Shown here: one piece after another, positions 21,871 to 33,800 of the stretch
Numbering within the stretch: position 1 is the first letter of the stretch
How the letters are laid out: every line of letters starts with the position of its first letter
Source: Diaporthe sp. PMI_573
Taxonomy: Eukaryota; Ascomycota; Sordariomycetes; Diaporthales; Diaporthaceae
Length of the DNA: 64,000 bases
Direction: 5' to 3'
NCBI GenBank assembly: GCA_021399435.1
Contig: JAJTUP010000010.1
Location: 682,001-746,000 of the forward strand
Program-made: the position numbers and the translations under genes
The notes under the pieces: model-generated
What the model was told of the DNA's origin: nothing
Seen by the model: only the letters and a program-made list of their open reading frames with translations
Database searches by the model: none

Positions 21871-24619
21871 ATGGACGATCTACAGAAAGAATCAGCGTCA
21901 CCTGAATCCCAAGACGATCAGTGCAGTACAAGTTCCATCCAAGTTCCGCCTACCAACGATCAGGACGAGCGATCATGGATACGGTACCGGACTGAGTATC
22001 GCGATCAAAGAACAAACGATGTCGTCTGGGAACAGAACTCCCGAACGCCCATAGACAACGGTCACGATGGCGTCGTTTCCATAAAAGATCCAGTCTTTGA
22101 GATCCTGACAACATACAAAGCTAGAGGGGACACTACCAATGCAAAGGGCCCGTCCCGGCCCCAGGCCGGAACGGAAGAAGGGCCCCCACCCCGTTCTTTC
22201 GGCACCCCGGCGTATCACAAGTTACGAATCTACTCCCCAGCTATCCGCAATGCCTTGAACTCAGTTGTCGAGTATTACCCAAGTCAACCACTCAATGGGG
22301 ACGTTCTTGAGATCAACTGGCCGTATCCTGTGTTGGTGCATCATTATGATGACCTTGCAGAGTTTCGCGAAGAAGTCCTGCTGAAAGAGCCAAGTGATTT
22401 GTGTGTCAGGGAGACTCATGCAGCTGAGGATATCCAGGCTCTGTTGACCTATCTCGATCAGACCGTCATGGACGACGCCAACGCTGAAAAGGACCGCATC
22501 GAGAGAGGCTTCATGAGCTTTGACAACTTGTGGTATGGCTATAAGCCGGGAACAACGATTCTTTCAAGCACCGCGGAAAGCACTTCCTGGCGAGCATTCG
22601 TCGTCAAGGACGTTTGGGGCGGAACCTTCGTCGACCCTCCTGGGCAGTGGCTGATACGGGGCTGGTCACTCGCATTCGACGGCATGTATCTTGGCCGTGT
22701 AGAGTGTACAGAGAGAATCGAGAAATTCTCTGGTGAACTTGAACTGAAGTGGACTCATTTCATTCCCGACACAGAGGATATTGAGGAGGAGGAAGCCAAG
22801 AAGCTCGTTGAGTATGGGAAATCGTATTGGGACCTCGTCGAGAAGCAATGCAAGTACCACGCGGGTGATTCTTGCAGATTCCCATACAATAAGGTAAGTG
22901 GCTTTGCAGTGGGGCTATACGACATACACCTAATCTTGAGAGATTCCTGATTTCTCGTCCCTCATCACTTCCTTGCGAAACCCAGTCATCTAGTGATTGC
23001 GCTGACAAGAGCGGTCCAGGTTGAAGGGCTCGTGATGACAGATATGCAACAGTACTACGCAGCCGATTTCCCGTCTAAGCCTCTCTTTTTAGACGGCTCG
23101 GACCTTCGCAGATGGGCAACCGACTGCACTTGCGCTGTCTGCAAGCAGAGGTCAATCAACCTTGAGACAGGGGCGCGATCTGTGTTTGAGGACTACACCT
23201 TGATAACGCGCATCGGTAGTCCGGAGCTGTCAGAACATGAATATCTCCTGTGTCCATTCGAAGTACCTGCATTCGTCTTCAAGACTCGCACATGGGGTGA
23301 GTCGATATGCCAGTCCCAACAAGGTGCTTTGTGCTAATTAACAATCGTATTTCGCCAGACACCTTTCACGTCAGAAACTTCAAGGAACCACAATTCCAGC
23401 AACAGATGATCAACAGCTTGGTCACTGATGAGGAAAGAGTCACTACTTTGAAAGCACTTGCCGAGAGCTTCATACGAGTAAACCAAGGTGGTGATACTAT
23501 TGACAGACCAGCATGGACTGCAGACTTCGTCAAGGGGAAAGGTACCGGGATGACGTTCCTCCTGCATGGCAGACCGGGTGTGGGCAAAACGTACACTGCA
23601 GGTCAGTCTTTTATCATTTTGATATCCTTTTCTTATTTCACTTTCCATATCGAAAAATTTACTAACAGATTCAGAATGTATTGCCGAGTATACAAGGCGA
23701 CCACTCATGACACTGACAAGCAGTGACATTGGGACAGACCCGAACATGGTGGAACTAAATTTGACGAGACATTTCAAAACCGCAAGAAGTTGGGGAGCAA
23801 TCCTGCTCATAGACGAGGCTGATGTATTTATGGAACGCCGATCAAGTAACGACTTGACGAGGAACAGCCTGGTAGCTGGTCAGTAACCAAGAACTCTCCA
23901 GGACTGCCTACCCGCTTTACGATATTCTAAAGAGGCCAAGCTTTTCAATACCTTGCCAACAATAGCAAAGTATTACCAGAAACACGAGCACTGACCAAAG
24001 CAACTCACAGGATTCCTCCGTGCACTCGAATTCTATGACGGCCTCCTCTTCCTCACAACCAATCGCGTTGGAGCCTTTGACGACGCTTTCATCTCGCGGG
24101 TCCACATTCAATTGTATTATCGAGATTTCACCGATAGTGAACGCCAGAGGGTATGGAAGACTTTCATCGAAAAGCTTCACAATGACAGCACGGACCCGGA
24201 GACAGGGAAGTTGTACATGCGGGTTAGTTTACCCGCCGAGGAGTATATTGAGGGCGAGCAGATCCGAGCCATCAAGTGGAACGGTAGAGAGATCAGAAAT
24301 GGTACGTGAACCTCGCATCTGGGCCTGATCGCGTGAATTACGGGATGTAGGCAGAATGGAATAACGAAGAACTAATCGTTCCCTTGAAACAGCTTTCCAG
24401 ACTGCGGTTGCCCTTGCTGAACATGAAGGCAAGCGGGACAAGGAGGGGAGCATTCTTGTGACCGATCGTCACTTGAAATCGGTATTGGCTCTCTCCAAGG
24501 ACTTCAAGAATTATCTGACGGAGCTACACGAAGGCAATGATGAGGCAATGCGAGCTCAGAGGAGGAAAGAGAGGTTGGACGACTTTGGTGATGCGTCTGA
24601 ACCCAGCAAGCGAGTATGA
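21871..24619 (+). CDS. AAA+ ATPase with fungal N-terminal domain (DUF7025-like)
   Basis: Six exons: 21871-22893, 23020-23296, 23359-23601, 23675-23878, 24011-24301 and 24393-24619, giving 754 aa. All introns are GT-AG and phase-consistent. About 430 N-terminal residues form the domain seen in fungal AAA proteins annotated as DUF7025, including KDVWGGTFVDPPGQW and RGWSLAFDGMYLGRV. The ATPase core follows: Walker A GRPGVGKT at 504-511, Walker B with AILLIDEADVFME, and a sensor region FLTTNRVGAFDDAFISRVH. A basic C-terminus ends in SEPSKRV. There is no signal peptide or membrane segment. These proteins are putative remodelling ATPases; no substrate is known to me. The divergent STAND-like gene next door suggests, but does not show, joint function. 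Confidence 0.9.
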
Positions 24620-24862
24620 TACTCAGGATTGCCCGGAGATCACGCCCATGTCCTATTTTGACTTCATTAAACACGCATTGCACTTCACCCACTGATTGAA
24701 CAGACGAGCCCAGCTATCGGCCTCATGTTCTTTCCACTTCTCCTTCTGTGCTCAGCCACACGAGACATACACGCGAGCTTCTTTGCCGTTGAATAGAACC
24801 ATTCTTCTGATGTCTCGTATCTTCCACGACACCAACACGTGGCAAGGCAAGGAAAGCCAATC

Positions 24863-25978
24863 TTATTTCCCAACATGTCCCAAGTAATCCGACCAGTCAG
24901 GCGTGTAAAAGGCCGAAAGAGGCATCCGTCGAAATGACGTGGCCGCCACGGTTAGCAATGCAAGTCGCACAAGAATATAAGCGGGAGCTGTCCAGGCAAG
25001 GGACCAGTGTCTGGATCTGCACCTGTCTCCGCAGAAAAGAATAAGCAGGCCGATGGGCAGCGAGGCCACCGAGCAGCTTCGCCAGATCCAAGCCTCCGCC
25101 ACGGACGGGAACGGGTACTGCCACTCTGCTATGTGGATGGCAGCCAATAGGCCCAGCACGACGCAGACTGTGCCCATCATGAACCCGTCTGATCCGGAGA
25201 CCGGGCACTTCGGTCTGCTGTCGCCGCTCTTGCTACTGCTGCTACTGCTACTGCTGTGCTGGCCCAAGGAGTAACCACACTCAACGGCGGCAGTCACTGC
25301 ATCATTCGCGGCGTTGAAGTCGACCTCAAATGGGTCCTGGATATCCTGCGGACAACGCAGCCACGCCAAGCTCGCAATTAGCCCACAGAACGTGTAGGCA
25401 ATCGTCATGTCCTCCAGGAGCGTGACCGTATACCCCTCCGCCAACCGCGAAATGATGTTGGCGCAGAACCACAGCGCCTGACCGCCTGCGAGCAACTTCT
25501 CCAACCAGCTCTTCTTGCTCCTGCGGTCGATGGCTTCCCCGTTGGGGAACATCTCCATACAAATCCCGCCGCCCTGTGGCCCGTATCTCTTCTTCCCCAT
25601 GCATTGCTGACGCTCGGCAAGTTCCACCAGCCTCCTCGGCGTGAGGGCGTCTCCACCACCAGCCTCCCTCACGCCTCTTTTGACGATGAGAAACGACTGC
25701 TTCAGCGTCCACGATTCCCACCCCTGTAGGACCTGGAGCCGCTTCCGCAGCCGGCTGGCCCTGATGAGCTGGTCGATCGCGCTCGAGGGCATCGCTTCAG
25801 GTACGAAGAAGATGAAGAAGCCCCACATGGATCGCGGCATCGATCGCTGTGAGTCCGGGTGGATCGCGGTCCAGAGTACAAACATGATTGTCGGCAGGCA
25901 GGCCCATACAATGCTAAGGGTGCCCCGGTCGCAATTGGGCTCGGGCACAAATCCGGTGGCAAATCCTGGGGTTTCCAT
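24863..25978 (-). CDS. Multipass membrane protein, fungal family
   Basis: Single exon, 371 aa from the ATG at 25978 (METPGFATGFVPEPNCDRG). A longer open frame upstream contains a Lys run from a poly-A tract and is probably not translated. An N-terminal hydrophobic segment (TLSIVWACLPTIMFVLW) is followed by a charged region with AIDQLIRASRLRKRL. At least four further hydrophobic segments lie in the second half. A serine run encoded by a TGC/TAC-type repeat near 25228-25257 separates two of them. The N-terminal G...PEPN..RGT...W pattern matches a widespread fungal family of uncharacterised integral membrane proteins. No transport or catalytic motif seen. Confidence 0.7.
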   Translation of the reverse strand: METPGFATGFVPEPNCDRGTLSIVWACLPTIMFVLWTAIHPDSQRSMPRSMWGFFIFFVPEAMPSSAIDQLIRASRLRKRLQVLQGWESWTLKQSFLIVKRGVREAGGGDALTPRRLVELAERQQCMGKKRYGPQGGGICMEMFPNGEAIDRRSKKSWLEKLLAGGQALWFCANIISRLAEGYTVTLLEDMTIAYTFCGLIASLAWLRCPQDIQDPFEVDFNAANDAVTAAVECGYSLGQHSSSSSSSSKSGDSRPKCPVSGSDGFMMGTVCVVLGLLAAIHIAEWQYPFPSVAEAWIWRSCSVASLPIGLLILFCGDRCRSRHWSLAWTAPAYILVRLALLTVAATSFRRMPLSAFYTPDWSDYLGHVGK

Positions 25979-26384
25979 GACTGTCTTCCAAGTAAACAAC
26001 AAGCATATGTCTGCAGCTTCGATGACACCAGTTGGAATACTTCGACGAACGATAAATGATTTTTTTTTTTTTTTGGCGATGAACGTGGCGGAAAGGAGTT
26101 GAGAGTCTAATAACTCAAAAAAGCACCCGCTGACATCGACCAGACATCTTCCAGTCAACATTCCAGCACTTGGCGGGCATTACTTATAATGCCTGACCTT
26201 CTCGTCAGGCTATAGGATCAAAAGTTTCTGGGGCGAATGAATGACAAATACTCCCAATTTCTCATTGCAGATGGTCTTAGTGGTGCCCAATGCCGGATTG
26301 GTGGCAGAGTGTCTGCCTCCGAGAGACACGGCCCCGGCCCCCGCGTCTTGGGGGCCGGATCGTCAGCAGCACTGCTATTTACGG

Positions 26385-26580
26385 GGCGAGCAACTTCAGC
26401 TCGTATGCAATTCAATCCGCCTTCTCCGGGCGTTGACGACGACCAGCATGGCACTGTCAGAGTAGTATCGAACATTCTGGGATTCCAAAGTGGGGCCTTC
26501 ATCGTTGCCGAAAGCCAAGATCGACATTTTGGGAGATTGCCTGGTCAGCCTCATCCATGTGAGCAATGATGTGTCAACTG
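26385..26580. repeat. Decayed repeat, partial unit
   Basis: Shares the blocks CAACTTCAGCTCG(T/A)ATGCAATTCA and GGTCAGCCTCATCC(A/G)TG with 26925-27100, in the same order. Direct orientation, strongly diverged between blocks. Confidence 0.55.
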
Positions 26581-26629
26581 CAGTCTTCCGAAGCATCTTT
26601 GAGGAAAGTCATAGTCCACGTTTGCCACC

Positions 26630-27100
26630 CGCCTATGCAGCCGATGAAATTTTTGAATAAATCCTTCGCTACCGTTGTTTTGTCATCCTGATCTGTCAGC
26701 AAAATCTCAAGTGGATTAATTGACACCCATGTACCCTTCGGACCGCACTCTAACGTACGGAACAAACCTGGCCTTCACCCTCGAAGCATAGCAATGAAAC
26801 CTTGGAGGGCTCAGGAAAGTAAAGAAGATTGACTGGGCTCGTAAGTATGAGCACGTCCGTTCTTATTCTCCTCCTTGCTTTCAGCAGCGACCAGTGGTTG
26901 CTCAAGCGAACATACATAAAGCGAGTAACTTCAGCTCGAATGCAATTCACTCGGCTCTCCCAAGTCCTTTCGGCGGCCAATTGGCTACTGTTAGGGCAGA
27001 ATTGTGCATTTTGGGCTTCGAAAATCGGGCCAGCCCTCGCTTAAGGAGGGGATCGAAATGTTTTTGGAGGTTGCGTAGTCAGCCTCATCCGTGTAATCAA
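26630..27100. repeat. Decayed dispersed repeat, copy A
   Basis: Blocks include TCGCTACCGTTGTTTTG near 26668, then TAGCAATGAA and a GA(G/A)..GACTG(G/A)GCTC stretch near 26790-26840, and GTGGTTGCTCAAG near 26895. The same blocks recur in the same order at 31020-31480. Confidence 0.6.
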
Positions 27101-28134
27101 TGTCGGTGCCTGAGGTTTTCCGGGAATTCCTTCGTTCAACGGAGTTCAACTTCAAGTGTCAGCCTTTTAGTAAGAGTGTTTAGGGAATTATAGTTATTTA
27201 TGATTTATGAACACGGCGCTACCTAGGTAGGGTTCGGGTGCAGCCGGCCAAGGGCGACAATTCCCACCACAAGCCATTCTTAGCATCACAACGACGTATG
27301 TATAGCTGCTTGGTCTTATTAGTGAAGATATGATTACCGCTTCTCGAGAACAGCGCATCTGAGCCGATGGACCAGGCACGCAGTGGCATGCAAGACGTTC
27401 CACAGCATCGCTGGTGGTATAATCGTTGACCAATCATTTTCCTCGGAGGTGTTCCGGTCGTTCCACCAATAGGCTGGCTTTGCTGTCGTCTGAGGTCAAG
27501 ACACGCGGGAGGGGGCGCTTTCAATGGCGAGCAGGCATGAGACAGGCAATTCCTCGCTTTCGTCGGCGAGGCTGAGGAGCTACATGAGCTATCTGATCCG
27601 TATATCAAAGTCAAGATGGGAACTGTCGTCGGCGCAATATGTGTCAGGAGCAGTCGTATTTCAGGAGGGTCAGAGTTACGACGCGAAGACGAGTCCTGAG
27701 TCTGAGCCGCCACCCTCGGCCGAGGCGGGGCGCTCCCCAGGGGGCGCCTGGGGGTTTGGAGGCAGGCAGCTAGCCAACCTTAAATCACCTAACAAAAGAT
27801 GAATAAAACGCCAATGTATATCTCTGAACCTGCAAGGCATACGCCTATAGGCTTTTTATGCTGATGTAGTGAGAATTGTTCGCTATATATGTAAGTAAAT
27901 TTTCATAGTGCTGAGTTCTTTGGAGTCTGTAGCACTTATATCAGTGGCATAACGCAACACACCAAACGATCTTGGGCCATGGAGATCGGCCAAGTAGACC
28001 GTCCAACCAGGCCAACCTACACGGCCATTTTTCTCTAGCTCTTCCCCCACCCGCATTCAAGTTGTGGGCCACTCGCACCCGACGCCAGACGATCCAAGTG
28101 CCCAGTCTGAACAATTCCTCCCAGCGCTGCAAAC

Positions 28135-30889
28135 ATGTTTCGCAAGTATAGAGCCCTCCAACCGGCTCCAGCCAGTCCAGGTCAAAGCTCCGGAGAAGGA
28201 GGCTCAGGCTCAGGCTCAGGCTCAGGGTCCCAACAGCCGCACCTGCCCAGGCGCAGCAACGTTCCTCATGCCTGTGACAACTGTAGGCAGGCAAAGGCAA
28301 AAGTAGGTAAGCCCGGCCATCGTCGGCGAGGACTCGATACGCTTCTGCCGCGCCATTCCAAGCAACCTAGCTATCTGCCATCAGTCTGTTTGCCATCTCA
28401 GGCTGACGCGGCCAACCCGGGTCCTTTTAGTGCGACGGCGTGCATCCAGTGTGTCAGCGATGTACCACGAGGGACCTGACGTGCTCGTACTCCAAGGAGC
28501 AGCAGAAGCAACAAGATGAGGCAATGAGGGCTCGCCTGGAAACTCTCGAACAGTTCTTCTCGACAATCCAGACGCAGTCACCCGAGGAGGCCCACCGCAC
28601 AGTACAGAGCATCAGGGCCTCCGGGGGCATCAGCGCTAGCCCTCTCAGCTCGTCCCCTCAGTCTGGGCCCCCCAGCACCAGTACCCCAAGCTCCAATCCC
28701 AATGGTCAAGCACAGAGCTCGTCGCTGGCCTCGCGTGACGAGACCGCGGGCGAGGAGGCGGGCGCCAGATCGACCCGTGCTCAAGATGGGCTGCCCCATC
28801 GCAGCGCTGCCGGCTTTGGCCTCCCAGACGTCTCCATCATCACCGAGTCGGTGACCCTCTTCTACGACTCCAGTGGGCCGCTCTTCCACGTATTCACCAG
28901 GCCCCAGGCCCTGGCGTTCTGTGCTCGCATCTACGACCCGGCCCGGGCGCAGGATCGTACTGATTCGATGAGGGCCGACGTTGCGTGTGTGGCGGCCATA
29001 GCAGCCGTCGGGGCGCAATATATGAACGGCGGTATCGACGGTGACTTGGATGGGCGCCTGTACGAAATATCACGCGCAAGCTTCGAGGCCGTCCTTGAGC
29101 AGCGACCGTTCGATTCTATCAAGATCAGTGCGCTGTTGGCCATGTTCAACATCTTTACCAAGGCGACAACCGCCATCACATATGTGGGTATGTTTTGTCG
29201 GCTTCTACCCCTAGGCCCCCCCTCCCCAATCTATTGAGCCCAGGCTTGCGTTTCTGATGAGATGACAGAGATCGGACTCAGCATGGCGAGAATGCAAGGC
29301 GTGAATTGGCCAATTGGCCAGTCCCACAACACCCCAGAACTAGCCTCTTGCAAGACAGCCTGGCGTACTTTGATGTTCTTCTCCTGGTGGGTACCTCACC
29401 GATTGGCCCGGGAATTTCGCGCCGGGGGCTAATGTGCGAAGCTGGCTTTCATCTACCTTAGGTTACGTCTCTGGAAACGACATTTGGTTTGGCAAGCTTT
29501 CGGTCAGCGGGCGTTCAATTTTCCTCCTCGGTTTGAGGATGATCACGTTCTAGCCAGCTGATTATGTTTGCAGCTTTCTTCCTTCAATGCGGTGGACCCT
29601 ACCGATATATATGAAGGTGAGCTCTCGTCCAGGTGCCAACATGTTCCGGGAAAACTCTATCTAAAGTCTTCATCCAGTTGTGCAGGCGGAGATGACAAAG
29701 ATATCGAGTAAGTAATTTCATACCCGCCTGCTCAGTCTTGTGCACATTAGCTGCTGTAACGGTGAATCCTTTTCTCCCTCCGGCATGATCCTCTTAACAT
29801 ATGACTAGTGCTCAAGGCCCGGGTGCTTCAGATGCAGATGAGCTTCAAGGGACAATCCATCCTGTCCCTTGAGTCGATGATGAGGGAGCTCAAAGACTGG
29901 TACGAACAGCTCCCAGCGCCTCTACAACTTACCAACCTTGTCCGACAAGGAGGCCTTCTCCCAGACGGTGTGTGGGTATCCATCTGCCACACCCATCTGC
30001 TGTATCTCGGGGCCATTATGGTTCTTCATCGCAGGATTGTTTTCCAGTGCATGGAGACACATGCACCAAGTATCGAGGACCAGAATCTGTTGCTTCCAGA
30101 TAAGAAATTGTTAATAGAAAGGTCAAGCGACGGCGTCGCTGCCGCCAAGCACTCCGCCACGATCCTGAACCTGTTGATGGAACGGGGCACGCTTTTCAAG
30201 CGATGCTGGCTTGTCATGTAAGCCAGGCGGAACGGATGAAAAATGAATCACAGGCGGGGCCGCTGACAGACTCTCCCAGCATCCAGGCATACACGTCTTG
30301 CACTTCGATATTGCACGCCGTATTGCAGAAGCAGATGCACAACTTCCCAAAGAGTGACTGGTCAGACGACCTTGATCAAGGGCACATGTGTCTCTCCGTG
30401 CTTGAGTTCTGCGGCGGACTCGACCCCGTCGCGTACAGGTTCCGCCAAAGGCTCGCCACCATCTACGCAAAGCTCGCCGCGCATGAACCTACGAAGGGCG
30501 CTTCTCAGGCTCTCGAGCAAGACCGCATAGACAAGTACCTGTTCATAGTGCCCGAGAATTCTTCCGATGATCAAAAGTCGGTGGCGTGGACGCTCCTGAA
30601 CCTTCTCTGCAAGCCCTTCGCCGAGCCCGCGGACCAGGTCGACTCGGAGGAGGACGTGCGGAAGCACTTTGCCGAATGCCCCTGGCGTCGCTACCACAGC
30701 TTTTACACCCCGCTGATGGAGCAGCTCCAGTGGAAGTTTGAAAGCACTCAGCCTTTCAACTGGGACGTACAAAGCCTTGTGGGGTGCGATGTCGGTGGTG
30801 TCAACAACGAGCAGCAAGGGCACAGGTTCCTTGGAAGCGCGGAACCTAATTTCTGGAGAAGTGGGCCAGGTGTTATGAGACCTTACTGA
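28135..30889 (+). CDS. Zn(II)2Cys6 transcription factor
   Basis: Eight exons: 28135-28302, 28431-29187, 29269-29386, 29442-29502, 29574-29616, 29678-29707, 29809-30217 and 30280-30889, giving 731 aa. Three internal exons are tiny (61, 43 and 30 nt), but each junction keeps frame and restores motifs such as WLSSTLGYVSGND and VVQAEMTKIS. The binuclear cluster is split by intron 1: C47, C50, C57, C64, C67 and C74 (CDNCRQAKAKCDG...). A GS-rich repeat encoded by GGCTCA hexamers (28201-28227) precedes it. A coiled stretch (QQKQQDEAMRARLETLEQFF) follows as the likely dimerisation element. The middle region resembles the fungal-specific transcription factor domain. Target genes unknown. Decayed copies of one repeat lie on both sides. 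Confidence 0.9.
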
Positions 30890-33800
30890 AATCGGGATGC
30901 GTCATGATCACTGTGATGCGAGTTAGCGTTGGGTACGGCCAGAAATACCTATTTCTCACTCCGGCCCGTCCTCCGCCTTAATATCCGAACATCTTGGAGG
31001 CAGATTCATGGTTTTCCTACCTGCTTGCCACCCACCTGCTTGCCACCCACCGGCCCAGACGATGGAATAATTGACCGGATCCCTCGCTACCGTTGTTTTG
31101 GCATTTCTGCCGACAGCAGAAGTTCTAGTTGATTGATCCATGCACATGCTCAGATTGGACAACAATGTAATGTACATTCTAATTTAGCTGTTGCACCTTT
31201 ACTTGCCAGCAAGGCGCTCATAGCTACTACCGAGATTGTCAGACTCAGTGTGTGGAACAGAAAGATTTTCATGTAGGTCCGGATCAGTACTACTCCGATG
31301 GTTTTCTAACCAGTACAGGTTAAGCACATGGATTTGATACTTTCATCGTCGTAGCAATGAAGCTCTGAAAGGATCAGGAAACCAAGAAGTGTGACTGAGC
31401 TCAGAAATACGACAGGAACTTTTACGTCTCGCTTCCCAGCTTTGACATCGATCGAAGATTGCTCAAGAGCATATGATGCCAGTCCCTTCCAGCCTACACG
31501 GACCTGATTTAAGGCCGAAGAACGGTCCGAAATAGCTGGAAGAGGCTCTTGGCGTACCAGCAGACCGGAAATACTTCCGATGATGGTATACAGGTAGACT
31601 TCTCAGACCGGACGAAGGGCAGCGGTTAATTGGCTCCCAACCCCCTTCTCGTCCACGATGTGGTCTGTTCACTGTCACGGATTGCCTCCTCAGACCGTAC
31701 GACGCATTCAAGAATATGACCGCAGAATGTCGCCATCAGCCCACAGACGCTTCGATGATCTTGGCCGGTTGAAAGGACTGAGCAAATTTGCAGAGACGGC
31801 CAGGGGCAGTCTCAGGAGGGGGTGCGGCCAAGAACGACTAGGGTGCACGTAATCATTCTTCTTGGCTGTGTCAGTAAGGCGCACGGAAGAGGTTCTATGG
31901 GCCAATGCAGTCTTAATGGAGCCTAAGCGCCGAGATGAATCGCACTTGATCTTATGCTTTTGTGAGGATTTGGTCGACGGGGTACCTCTTTTTGCCAACT
32001 GTTAACGGAGATTTCGAAGTGATTCTTCGTCTGACTGAAATCGCAGCTCGAATGGAGGTCAACATGGGAAAGGCAGATGGTATGTGGTAAGGGAGGCGTC
32101 TGAAAATTGAATTCGGGGCATCCTTGAGTCTTGAGGAGACTCTGGTACAGATTTTGTCTGGGTAGAAGGCGTGCCTAGGTGCTCTGTGTTGTTTACATTC
32201 CCAGAGAAGGATCTGCGAGATTGATTCGGCGGCATTGGCCCACATCCCGACGACAAACCGGTAACCCACATGTATCAGATCAGCGGTAGTCCCCAGCAGA
32301 TCGAGGGCAGGTCCATGTGGCATATCTTGGCACCAAATTTTCTTGTCGCCGATGGCCACCGGTCAAGTACTGTCAAGTACTGAAACAAGAGAACGTGCTT
32401 CTTTGTTGCATGAACCATCGCGGTGGTGTCCACCTTTCGGTTGGTCTTCCCCGACTGGCCAGTCCTTGTTGGGTGAATGTATAGGTAGTGTTCAAGTTGT
32501 GCCCTCGTCACAGGACTGAAAAGTTTTGCGAAGGTTTTGTGTATACTTTTTTGTGCAACTCAATTGATATCACATCCGCTCCTGCCGCTCGTTACGCTAT
32601 CCTGGCCGTGAGGCTTATATGTTTTCCCGCCCTTGCAACACGTGCTGTGGGTGAAAAGCCCCTGATTTTGCCGCGGAGACTCCTGTGACAGAGTGGCTAC
32701 TGTGGGAAGTGGTCGGAAAAGCCGCAGCGTGTAGCATAGGCTGGTTTGCACCAGTCGTGGGGGATACCGTTGTGTCGGTGCGTCTTGCATGAGCTTGGCA
32801 GCTTGCGTGGCGGCTCCATTCCAATGTCTGGAACTTGTTAGAACATACCCACTCTCTAAGCTCCACCACTGTGCCATCGTCGATCAGATTAGCCGCGTTC
32901 GTACACTATTGATTAGTATGGACCACTTTCAGCACCCTCCCCGTGCACAGTTGAGCGAAGTGCGGTTAAGCTGTGATCACGTACCAAGGAACTCCCCGTT
33001 AGTGCTTCGGACTCGCAAATTAGTACGCAGCATTCCCAGCACCTTTGACTTTTGTCAAGCCGTCTCAATTTCGAGTCAAGCTGTCGTCTCAACTACGCAC
33101 TCGCAGTTTTCACATGTACGAAGCAGAATACCCACATCGGCAAGGCATGCGTCGAGATCTCATCAGACGATCAACTTTTCAGACGGACTCGACACAAACC
33201 TCGCTATATCTTTCCCCAATCTTGACGAGCTTGACCGCACAACCCTAAGCGAATAGTACCATCCCACTCCCCCTTTTTTGCTCAGTACGTAAAGACATCA
33301 CTTGGTGATACATGATCTTCGAATAGTGAGATCACTTAACCCATGCAAATGGACAGGCTACCGCACAGACGTGCCTTGGCAATGTTTGGACGAGGAACAG
33401 GTGTGGGGCCGAGAAGGGCAACCAGAGCCTAGAGCTTGAGCCAGCACCTGTCAACCATTCTGACAGTGCACATCGGAGGCGAAGGCACGCATCGGGTAAT
33501 TGTAACAAATTAAAACCTTGGAATGTGCCAAAGTGCCGGATTGGTGCCCGGCGACTACAAGAACATGACAACCGATCTCCGCAGCCCTGCCAAGTGTGCC
33601 GTCTGGATTTTGTGGCAGCATGAGCGGTTGGCACTTGCCAGGAGATGGGCCGACTGGGCAATGCCATGCGAGAGCAAGCTGCATAGACGGACACGGCGGC
33701 TTGGGAGCTCTGCTAATATTGGATATTGGACGCACATGTCGTAGATCCTGATCGTTCGGAACCTTGGAACTAATCAGATTGACCGGGAAATCGCCATGAT

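Larger units (their letters stand above)
25979..28134. other. Gene-poor region with decayed repeats
   Basis: Contains repeat copies described separately. Frames at 27219-27713 (-) and 27524-27802 (+) show no recognisable protein. A T-run at about 26059 sits just upstream of the membrane-protein gene. Confidence 0.5.

Noticed and set aside
27219..27713. 164-codon minus-strand frame, considered as a HET-domain fragment
   Set aside because: Only vague resemblance (PPEIRLL); none of the HET domain blocks are present.
32789..33256. 155-codon plus-strand frame
   Set aside because: Start region, composition and lack of any conserved segment make it indistinguishable from chance in this repeat-rich stretch.
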